Positions 19,009-26,223 of a stretch of DNA of 64,000 bases are shown here, piece after piece. Under the pieces are notes generated by a model that did no database searches, was not told where the DNA came from, and saw only the letters and a list, made by a program, of their open reading frames with translations. Each line of letters begins with the position of its first letter. The first letter of the stretch is position 1. Source of the DNA: Mangrovimonas sp. TPBH4 (GTDB taxonomy: Bacteria; Bacteroidota; Bacteroidia; Flavobacteriales; Flavobacteriaceae); NCBI RefSeq assembly GCF_001280505.1, contig NZ_LBIO01000044.1, positions 1-64,000 of the forward strand, given 5' to 3'. Position numbers and translations under genes: made by a program.

Positions 19009-20055
19009 GTGAATAACAGACGCCTTTTAAAATATCATTCGTATCTAGGGTTGATCTCTGGACTTTTTCTATTGGTAATAGGACTTACCGGTGCAATTTT
19101 GGCCTTTAATGAAGACATAGATGATATTACTTTTAGAGCCTATAGAGCTGAGGTTAGCTCTGAAAGCACACTAAATTTGGATCAGGCCATTCATACCGTG
19201 CAAGGCCAATTTCCAGAATGGGAAACCAGAATTGTTCATTTTCAACCAGGGGAATCCATTCTATTTAATTTGCGATTGCCTAATGCCAGACGTTTTGTAT
19301 TTGTACATCCAGAAACAGGAACCATCATTGCCAACATTGATGCCAACAGCACCGTTGCCAAATGGATTTTGAAATTGCACTATACCTTTCATGCTGGAGT
19401 ATATGGCCGAATTTTGGTATTTATTATCGGGGTTCTCTTTTTTCTTTCCTTAATCACAGGGCTTATCTTATACCGTAAAGTTTTACTTAAAACCTTGCTG
19501 TTTAAAGTGAAGATAAAACGCTCCCGCAGTCGTAATTTCTATTCAGCTTTACACAGATATGTAGGCGTTTGGGCTTTGTTGTTAAATTTAGTATTGGTGA
19601 TTACAGGAACCGTTTTGGCCTTTAAGGTGTCTAGATCGGCATTACAGACGCCTAAACTTCCAGAACCCCCACAAATTACTATTTCTGTTGAAGAGAGTTT
19701 AAAAACCATCACGGATAACTACACTGATTTCACTCCTTCGTATTTGCGTTTACCTAAAACAAAAGAAGCGCCAATCACTGTGAACGGTACATTTGATTCC
19801 GATCCGTTTTATTACAGCAAATATTTCAACAAGATCCTTATAGACAGTAATACCGGAGAAATTTCTTCAGTTACCAAAGTATCGGAAGCCACACTCCTCA
19901 CCCGTTTGGACAGTATGGTATCTCCTTTACACTTTGGACAATTTGGAGGCTTGCTTATAAAAATACTGTACTGTTTTATCGGTATTTCAGGGCCTTTTCT
20001 ATCCGTCACCGGATTTATCATTTGGAAGCAGAAACGCAAAAAATCAAAAAAATGA
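19009..20055 (+). CDS. PepSY-associated transmembrane protein
   Basis: This 348-residue inner-membrane protein has about four helices (around residues 13-35, 128-152, 183-205 and 318-340) with two extracytoplasmic PepSY-type segments between them. The N-terminus (RRLLKYHSYLGLISGL) and conserved His residues in membrane segments (LHYTFHAGVYGR, ALHRYVGVWAL) are typical of the PiuB/FecR-neighbour family found beside siderophore receptors. It may help release or reduce iron in the periplasm (inferred role). The start codon is GTG at 19009, giving the canonical N-terminus; no better ATG exists. It follows the receptor gene after a terminator. Confidence 0.85.
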   Translation: MNNRRLLKYHSYLGLISGLFLLVIGLTGAILAFNEDIDDITFRAYRAEVSSESTLNLDQAIHTVQGQFPEWETRIVHFQPGESILFNLRLPNARRFVFVHPETGTIIANIDANSTVAKWILKLHYTFHAGVYGRILVFIIGVLFFLSLITGLILYRKVLLKTLLFKVKIKRSRSRNFYSALHRYVGVWALLLNLVLVITGTVLAFKVSRSALQTPKLPEPPQITISVEESLKTITDNYTDFTPSYLRLPKTKEAPITVNGTFDSDPFYYSKYFNKILIDSNTGEISSVTKVSEATLLTRLDSMVSPLHFGQFGGLLIKILYCFIGISGPFLSVTGFIIWKQKRKKSKK

Positions 20056-20219
20056 GCCACGTAAACGGATTCAGTATTTTAACCACAACGTATTAAACTA
20101 TGGGAAAAATTTCGAATACTTTGAATGAGTTGAATTGCACTTAAAAACCGCTTTACAAACATCAATCTGCCAAGCGTTAATGATTACACAAAGTACGGCC
20201 AGAATCAAAATATTAACCC

Positions 20220-20227
20220 TATTTTTG
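20220..20227 (+). promoter_or_regulatory. Putative -10 element for the S46 peptidase gene
   Basis: TATTTTTG matches TAnnTTTG, 83 bp upstream of the start codon. No clear -33 element was found at the right distance. Confidence 0.35.
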
Positions 20228-20309
20228 CGCCTTGTTCACAGGCGCCTGGAGCTCAAAAGCAAACCTTTGTCTTGAATGCACTTAATATTAAACTAAATAC
20301 AAAATAAAA

Positions 20310-22466
20310 ATGAAGAAAATTAATCTGCTAATTCTTGTTTTTTGGATTTCATTTCCAGTCTCCATATTTGCCAATGAAGGCATGTGGTTTTTGATGCATA
20401 TCGAAAGGCTTAACCACCGAGATATGCAAAAAATGGGGCTTCAACTAACACCTGAGGAAATATACAGCATTAATAACCAAAGCTTAAAGGATGCCATTGT
20501 CCAGTTCAATGGAGGATGTACGGCCAGTATTATTTCAGAAAACGGGCTTTTACTTACCAATCACCACTGTGGTTATGATGCTATTGCCGAACTATCTTCA
20601 GCAGAGCAAAACCACCTTAAAAATGGGTTTTGGGCCAAGTCTTTAAACGACGAGTTGAAACCTGAACAACTATATGTAAGATTCTTTGTGAGAATGGACG
20701 ATGTGTCTGAACGTATTTTGTCTAAAGTAAATGCTTCAATGACAGAAATAGAGCGTGAAGCCATCATCAATCAAGAGATTGCAAAAATTGAACAGGAAAA
20801 TAGCGAGAATGGTAAATACAAAGTGTCTGTACGTTCCTTCTTTCAAGGAAATGAGTATTACTATTTTGTATATGAAGATTATACCGACGTAAGATTGGTT
20901 GGAACGCCTCCAAAAAGTCTAGGAAAATATGGTGGTGACACCGATAACTGGGAATGGCCACGCCACACAGCAGACTTCTCTCTTTTCAGAGTCTATGGAG
21001 ATGCCAACGGACAGCCTGCAGAGTATTCAACCAACAATGTTCCTTTAAAGGCCAAACATCATTTACCAGTGAATATTGATGGTGTGGAAGAAAATGATTT
21101 CGCCATGATTTTGGGCTATCCGGGAAGAACCAACCGTTGGATGCCGGCCGAAGGGATCGAGCAAAACGTTAATTACGCTTACCCTGCTTGGGTGGAAGGC
21201 TCTAAATTAAGCATGGATGTCATGAAAAAGTATATGGACCAAGACGAGTCCATCAACTTAATGTACGCCTCCAAATATGCCGTTATTGCGAATTATTGGA
21301 AAAACCGTCAAGGAATGATTGACGCCCTAACGGCTCATAAAACTGCCGAAACCAAGCGTAAAACCGAAAGCAAGTTCAACAAATGGGCCAACAAATCTGC
21401 AAACAAAGACACCTATGGAAATGTTGTTTCGAATATCAATAACTATTACAGTTTAACGAATGACAAGGCGAAACACGACAACTACCTAAGGGTTATTCTA
21501 CGCTCCAGTACATTTTCTAATTTACCATATAGAATAGGTCAGATTTTTGAAACCTACATCTCATCAAATGAGGCCAAACGTGCAGAATTGTCTCCAAAAA
21601 TCAAAGCCTATATTGAAGCTTTGTACAAGGACCACTATTTACCACTTGAAAAGGAAATATTGGCAGAGCAACTCAAATTGTATGCTTCAAAATCCAATTA
21701 CCAATTGCCAGAAGTCATTGCCGATGTAAAGGCTGAGGACAACCTAGACACCTATGTCAATGCTTGTTTCCAACTAAGTATGTTTACTACCAAAGAAGGA
21801 GCATTGGCCTTCTTGGATTACCCTAATGCCGAATTATTGGCAAACGACCCACTCTATATTCTTTCTGAAGCCCTATTGACCAAGTATAGAGAGCAACCAG
21901 AGCATCTTGTTCAGCCTTTAAACGACTACCAAGCATCTTTCAGATTGCTAGTTGATGGTTTGCGCAAATCTGGTTTGAGCAAGATCAGTTATCCAGATGC
22001 CAACTCAACACTTCGTTTAACCTATGGAAAAGTAAGAGCTTTGCCAAAAGATTCAAGAAACGATGCCAGCATCAACAATTACACTACCTTAGAAGGTATG
22101 GTAAACAAATACAAGCCTAATGATGAAGAGTTTGATTTGCCTGCAAAGATGCTTGAGATGTTCGAAAAGAAAAATTACGGGAGATACGCCAACAGCCAAG
22201 GGCAACTTCCTATAAATTTCTTAACAGACAATGATATTACTGGCGGTAATTCTGGATCACCAGTACTTAATGGTAAGGGAGAGTTAATTGGTTTGGCCTT
22301 TGATGGCAACATTGAGGCAATGGCCGGTGATGTTATTTTTGACAAAGATTTGCAACGTACCATCAATGTAGATGTTAGATACCTGCTTTGGTTAATAGAC
22401 ACCTACTCCAATGCATCAAACATCATCGATGAGTTAACTATCATAGCTACCGACAACCAAAGCTAG
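20310..22466 (+). CDS. S46 family dipeptidyl-peptidase (DPP7-like)
   Basis: This 718-residue periplasmic serine exopeptidase releases dipeptides from the N-terminus of peptides, feeding amino-acid use. It has a signal peptide (1-21) followed by the S46 hallmark GMWFL. The catalytic His lies in NHHCGYDA (His85/86), the Asp probably in WPRHTADFSLF, and the nucleophile is Ser648 in GGNSGSPV. The residue 18 positions after the Ser is Gly666; in characterised enzymes Gly here goes with hydrophobic P1 preference (DPP7), and Arg with acidic P1 (DPP11). Length is standard. It is monocistronic, ending at a strong terminator. Confidence 0.95.
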   Translation: MKKINLLILVFWISFPVSIFANEGMWFLMHIERLNHRDMQKMGLQLTPEEIYSINNQSLKDAIVQFNGGCTASIISENGLLLTNHHCGYDAIAELSSAEQNHLKNGFWAKSLNDELKPEQLYVRFFVRMDDVSERILSKVNASMTEIEREAIINQEIAKIEQENSENGKYKVSVRSFFQGNEYYYFVYEDYTDVRLVGTPPKSLGKYGGDTDNWEWPRHTADFSLFRVYGDANGQPAEYSTNNVPLKAKHHLPVNIDGVEENDFAMILGYPGRTNRWMPAEGIEQNVNYAYPAWVEGSKLSMDVMKKYMDQDESINLMYASKYAVIANYWKNRQGMIDALTAHKTAETKRKTESKFNKWANKSANKDTYGNVVSNINNYYSLTNDKAKHDNYLRVILRSSTFSNLPYRIGQIFETYISSNEAKRAELSPKIKAYIEALYKDHYLPLEKEILAEQLKLYASKSNYQLPEVIADVKAEDNLDTYVNACFQLSMFTTKEGALAFLDYPNAELLANDPLYILSEALLTKYREQPEHLVQPLNDYQASFRLLVDGLRKSGLSKISYPDANSTLRLTYGKVRALPKDSRNDASINNYTTLEGMVNKYKPNDEEFDLPAKMLEMFEKKNYGRYANSQGQLPINFLTDNDITGGNSGSPVLNGKGELIGLAFDGNIEAMAGDVIFDKDLQRTINVDVRYLLWLIDTYSNASNIIDELTIIATDNQS

Positions 22467-22498
22467 ATTACTTCGTTGAAATAGCAAACATTCATAAA

Positions 22499-22531
22499 AA
22501 AAACCGAGAGCACATGCTCTCGGTTTTTTTT
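22499..22531 (+). terminator. Rho-independent terminator of the S46 peptidase gene
   Basis: AAACCGAGAGCA and TGCTCTCGGTTT form a perfect 12-bp stem with a 2-nt loop and an eight-T tail. It begins about 33 bp after the stop. Confidence 0.9.
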
Positions 22532-22631
22532 ATGATATACACAACTTTCATTTTCATAGATCTCCACTACTTTAACATTTATTAAGAAGTACCACAGCCT
22601 TTGGTTTATTTTCTTTTGTTAGTTTTGACAC

Positions 22632-23018
22632 ATGGAAAACAAAAGCAACATCAAATCAATAAGCTATATCGTCCCTATTTTAGGGCTTATGCTTTTGCTG
22701 TTGCTATCTCCGTGCAAGGTTCGCAATTATATTCAAACCGAATTTGGCATAACCACCACAGAAGCTTCCAATAAGAGTAAATCTACTCTTAGTAAAAGTA
22801 CTTGCAGTGACTTTGAGATTGCCAAAACGATACTGTCGTCTTCCAAAGAAAAGACTGCTAAGGATAGATTGGCTAACGCTGGAATGGCATCTTTTTCCCC
22901 AACGCTTTGGGTTCCGGAAACAGACAACAAAGCCTTCGTTTCTTCAGAAACCAAAGCCCCTTTGGGAACTTCAGTTCCACTCTATATTCTGTACCGTAAT
23001 TTTAAGAACTACCTCTAA
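22632..23018 (+). CDS. Small membrane-anchored hypothetical protein
   Basis: This 128-residue protein is not recognised. One hydrophobic helix (about residues 12-27) is followed by a Ser/Thr/Lys-rich stretch with two cysteines (CKVRNY and TCSDFE), then a region ending in LYILYRNFKNYL. The helix could be an uncleaved anchor or a signal peptide. It lies 174 bp upstream of the DsrE-like gene, so it may be part of the sulfur cluster, but a hairpin lies between them. Function unknown. Confidence 0.65.
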   Translation: MENKSNIKSISYIVPILGLMLLLLLSPCKVRNYIQTEFGITTTEASNKSKSTLSKSTCSDFEIAKTILSSSKEKTAKDRLANAGMASFSPTLWVPETDNKAFVSSETKAPLGTSVPLYILYRNFKNYL

Positions 23019-23138
23019 GTTCTCTTCGTTTTTAATTTAGGCTACCAAGGAAATTCTTTGGTACGATGTCTCTTTATACCCTATAACAATGGCTCGCATA
23101 CACTGCAGGCGTCCTCTTAGGATATATTGAACACAACA

Positions 23139-23168
23139 GGAATCCCAACTGTGGGCATTCCCCTTTTT
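23139..23168 (+). terminator. Terminator-like hairpin just upstream of the DsrE-like gene
   Basis: GGAATCCC and GGG-C-ATTCC form a stem with one bulge, followed by CCTTTTT. It ends about 24 bp before the start codon at 23193. It may terminate the preceding gene or act as a leader structure. Confidence 0.4.
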
Positions 23169-23192
23169 AATACAATCAAAACTTAGAAAGTC

Positions 23193-23615
23193 ATGAAACA
23201 TAAACTTTTTTATATCGCCTTTATATGCCTCTTGTCAATAGGCAGCAACAGCTTATTTGCACAGGATTTCGACCCTGAAAAGAACAATTATTTAATCCTT
23301 TCAAAAAACATCCAACAACTCAATCCCGTACTAATAACAGCCAATGATCTTGAAAAGGAAGATGGCAAAACCTATGGTGATTTTTACGTAATCCTCTGCG
23401 GAAAAACAGTGAGTGACATTCCAAACAACACGGAATTTGAAAAACTTTTGAAGAAGGCCAAATCCCAGAATGTCAAAGTTTTTATTTGTGGTATTTCCAT
23501 GAAAAAATTCAATGTAAACAAGAAACAGTTACCAAAAAACATAACAGTGGTTGAAAACGGCATTCTATACGGATTTCAACTTACCAAACAAGGATTTAAT
23601 ACGCTCACCATTTAA
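23193..23615 (+). CDS. Exported DsrE/DsrF-like sulfur-relay protein
   Basis: This 140-residue protein has a clear signal peptide (1-23, cleavage before QDFDP). The remainder matches the small DsrE-type fold: NYLILSKNIQQLNPVLITANDL, then YVILCGKTV and VFICGISMKKF. Cys residues in the LCGK and ICGI segments are candidate persulfide carriers. Members of the family pass sulfane sulfur between proteins (family knowledge). The signal peptide places this one outside the cytoplasm, which is less usual. The gap to the DoxDA gene is only 10 bp, so the two are probably co-translated and work together. Confidence 0.78.
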   Translation: MKHKLFYIAFICLLSIGSNSLFAQDFDPEKNNYLILSKNIQQLNPVLITANDLEKEDGKTYGDFYVILCGKTVSDIPNNTEFEKLLKKAKSQNVKVFICGISMKKFNVNKKQLPKNITVVENGILYGFQLTKQGFNTLTI

Positions 23616-23625
23616 GGCCCACAAC

Positions 23626-24645
23626 ATGCAAAACACCCAAATAAAAAATGACCCAGGACTTTTGTCCCTAGCACTGAGATTAGTCGTAGGTTGGACCTAT
23701 TTTTCGGCCTTTTGGAGGCGCACCATTTTAGCGGATAAACTAGACCCTGTAGTAGCTGGTTATATCGGTGAGAAATTCAATCACTTTTTACCCCATGCCC
23801 TAGGCATCAAACCCATTATTCAATATTTGCTTGAAAACCCTGATGTGCTTTGGCTAAACATGGTCATTTTCACCATCATTGAAGGCATTGTAGGCTTGTT
23901 TATTTTACTGGGACTGTTCACCCGGCTCATGAGTATTGGAGTCTTTGGTTTGGCTATGGGGATTCTTTTGGGATCTGGTTGGATAGGCACTACCTGCTTG
24001 GACGAATGGCAAATTGGTGTACTTGGCATTGCGGCTGGCTTTGTGCTATTCCTTACTGGAAGCGGTCAATATTCGTTGGACAACTATTTAAGGAAACGAA
24101 ACTTCTCTCTCACCAAAAAATCATGGTTTACTTGGTTAGGCTCTGGTGTTTTACCTATTAAGGACCGTCTGTTTCCAAAATTTGTGTTGATAGGTTCTCT
24201 CTGCATTTTAGGGATTACCTTAATGACCAATCAAGTATTCCATGGAGGCTTATGGGGATCTTTGCACAATAAATCCGTAAAACCCAAACTAGAAATTAGC
24301 AATGGTACACTGGATAGCGATACCGTATCTTTTGACGTATTTAGAACCGAGGGTGTTGATGTGTATGGATCATGGCTCATAGGTATAGAATTGTTGGACG
24401 CACAAAACAATGCCGTTGTAGAGTACTCGCAGGAAGCCTTGGCTTCATTGCCAGAAACCTCTATTGACAATTATTATATTGCCAAAATAAAGCCCGGTCA
24501 GCATAGTTTGCTTATCCCTTTGGGAGCTAAAGCTAAGTTACAATTACCCCATGAAGCCCTTGCAACTTTACCAAGTGGTCAATACACTCTAAAACTAACC
24601 GATATCAGCGGTGCTTTTTGGACCTATGATCTACGAAAACCTTAA
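23626..24645 (+). CDS. Fused DoxD-DoxA-like protein (thiosulfate:quinone oxidoreductase type)
   Basis: This 339-residue membrane protein has an N-terminal half (about 5-165) that is a DoxD/DoxX domain with four helices (LRLVVGWTYFSAFWRR, IIEGIVGLFILLGLFTRLMS, LLGSGWIG, FVLFLTGSGQYSLD). After another helix (about 187-205), the C-terminal half is a soluble DoxA-like domain (WLIGIELLDAQN to AFWTYDLRKP). In archaea DoxD and DoxA form thiosulfate:quinone oxidoreductase; here they are fused. The start at 23626 (MQNTQIKN) avoids overlap with the DsrE-like gene that an upstream ATG at 23551 would cause. Thiosulfate as substrate is inferred. Confidence 0.82.
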   Translation: MQNTQIKNDPGLLSLALRLVVGWTYFSAFWRRTILADKLDPVVAGYIGEKFNHFLPHALGIKPIIQYLLENPDVLWLNMVIFTIIEGIVGLFILLGLFTRLMSIGVFGLAMGILLGSGWIGTTCLDEWQIGVLGIAAGFVLFLTGSGQYSLDNYLRKRNFSLTKKSWFTWLGSGVLPIKDRLFPKFVLIGSLCILGITLMTNQVFHGGLWGSLHNKSVKPKLEISNGTLDSDTVSFDVFRTEGVDVYGSWLIGIELLDAQNNAVVEYSQEALASLPETSIDNYYIAKIKPGQHSLLIPLGAKAKLQLPHEALATLPSGQYTLKLTDISGAFWTYDLRKP

Positions 24646-24657
24646 GCCTAAATTCAG

Positions 24658-24685
24658 AACGGTTTGGCCGATTGGCTAAACCGTT
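24658..24685 (+). terminator. Rho-independent terminator of the DsrE-DoxDA operon
   Basis: AACGGTTTGGCC and GGCTAAACCGTT form a 12-bp stem with one G-U pair and a GATT loop, followed by TTGATTTTT. It starts 12 bp after the stop. Confidence 0.8.
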
Positions 24686-24742
24686 TTGATTTTTGATTCC
24701 ATTTATCCACTTATAAACAGCTATGCAACAAACCAAAAATCT

Positions 24743-24750
24743 TAGATTTG
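24743..24750 (+). promoter_or_regulatory. Putative -10 element for the TlpA-like lipoprotein gene at 24776
   Basis: TAGATTTG matches TAnnTTTG, 25 bp before the start codon and just after a terminator. No clear -33 element. Confidence 0.4.
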
Positions 24751-24775
24751 TTGTACAAAACAAACCCAACAACTC

Positions 24776-25957
24776 ATGAGCCTAAAACACTCCATCCTAT
24801 TTGCATACACCTCCTTAACCATAGTGGCTTGTCAATCGCCTGCTGACATTTCAGGAACAATTGCTAGAACTGAGCAAAAAGGTTCAAAAGTCTACCTTAT
24901 CCAACCAGAAAACCTAAAAGACCTAGCAGCCCCTTATTTTGGAAAGGTGTTAGATTCGGCAACCATCAAGGATGATGGAAGTTTTGAGTTCCGAAATATG
25001 CCTCTATCTACTTCAGGGATATTACTGGAATTGGCCGTGCAACCTACAGGAAAAGCTCCTAATTATTTAGAAACTGAAGTCCCAGAAAGCAGTAACTATA
25101 TGCCCATTGTATGGCAAACCGGAGAAGCTCTTACAATTTCCGCACAATGGGGTGCATTCCAAAAGAGCTTTCAATTGGTAAATCCTTCCGAAGCCAACAA
25201 AGCACTCCTAAACCTTAGAGACATAAAATACCAAGCTTACAATAATTATCTAGCAGGTAAAGAATGGCAGGTTGAAGACGGAAGTGAATTGTTGGAAAAA
25301 GAACATGCCATCTTAAACTACCAAAGGGAATTGATCCACTTTGCTGATACCACTCAACACTTTTTGCCCGCATTAGTAGCCCTACGCTGGGTAAGCCCCG
25401 AAAACGACTATGAACGTGTCCCGGAATTTTTGGTAAGACAATGCAACACATGGAGTAAAGCACAAGCTGAACATGTTTGGACACAAAAATTGTGTAAAAT
25501 GAGTGATGCCTCCAATTTGCCTGTATTGGTGGGCGATGTATTTCCAGACGCAACACTTCCTACCTTAACAAAGGACACAATTAAGCTCAGGGAACATTTA
25601 GGTAATAAACTCACCATTATAGATCTTTGGGCCTCTTGGTGTGCCCCATGCCGCAAGGAAAATCGAGAAGTTTTGGCTCCACTATGGAACACCTATCACG
25701 ACGATGGTTTACAGATTGTTGCCTATGCCCTGGAAAGCCATGCCGCCTCATGGAAAGCCGCTGCTGAACTTGATGGCGCCGACCGTTGGCTACAGGTATC
25801 AGATTTACAAGGGGACAATGCTGATTTCTTAAAACATATTCGCGTACAGACCATTCCGGCCAATTTTATCTTGGATGAAAACGGTGTGGTGATTGCCAAA
25901 AATTTGCATGGGGAGGATTTGGTGGAATTTGTAAAAAGTCAAATAAGAAAAGAATAG
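24776..25957 (+). CDS. TlpA-like thiol-disulfide oxidoreductase, lipoprotein
   Basis: This 393-residue lipoprotein has lipobox TIVAC (Cys19). The N-terminal region (about 20-150) resembles the strand-rich DUF4369 domain, followed by a helical linker and a C-terminal thioredoxin fold (about 245-393). The active site is WASWCAPCRKEN, with the CxxC of reducing thioredoxin-like proteins. The cis-Pro loop is QTIPANFILDENG. It should reduce or exchange disulfides in the periplasm or at the outer membrane. It shares architecture with the protein at 34180 but differs strongly outside the thioredoxin domain. The partner is unknown. Confidence 0.88.
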   Translation: MSLKHSILFAYTSLTIVACQSPADISGTIARTEQKGSKVYLIQPENLKDLAAPYFGKVLDSATIKDDGSFEFRNMPLSTSGILLELAVQPTGKAPNYLETEVPESSNYMPIVWQTGEALTISAQWGAFQKSFQLVNPSEANKALLNLRDIKYQAYNNYLAGKEWQVEDGSELLEKEHAILNYQRELIHFADTTQHFLPALVALRWVSPENDYERVPEFLVRQCNTWSKAQAEHVWTQKLCKMSDASNLPVLVGDVFPDATLPTLTKDTIKLREHLGNKLTIIDLWASWCAPCRKENREVLAPLWNTYHDDGLQIVAYALESHAASWKAAAELDGADRWLQVSDLQGDNADFLKHIRVQTIPANFILDENGVVIAKNLHGEDLVEFVKSQIRKE

Positions 25958-26223
25958 CTTTTCATAGTAAATTTGATAGTTTTCATATTTGGTTCGTAAT
26001 TAAGAAATTTTAAGATGCCTAGCCAATCCCTTTCATATTAACTTAATGCCAAAATGAAATTTAATCCCTTTAAAATCACTATATTTACGCATCAAACCAC
26101 GATGTATTTAGGAACCCCATCCATCGGACAAACAAAAACATTTTAAGGCTTAGTTTTTATCCACTTTTGAGCATTTCAATTATAAGTTAGCATCATAATA
26201 CTATAGATTAAAAACACTAAAAA

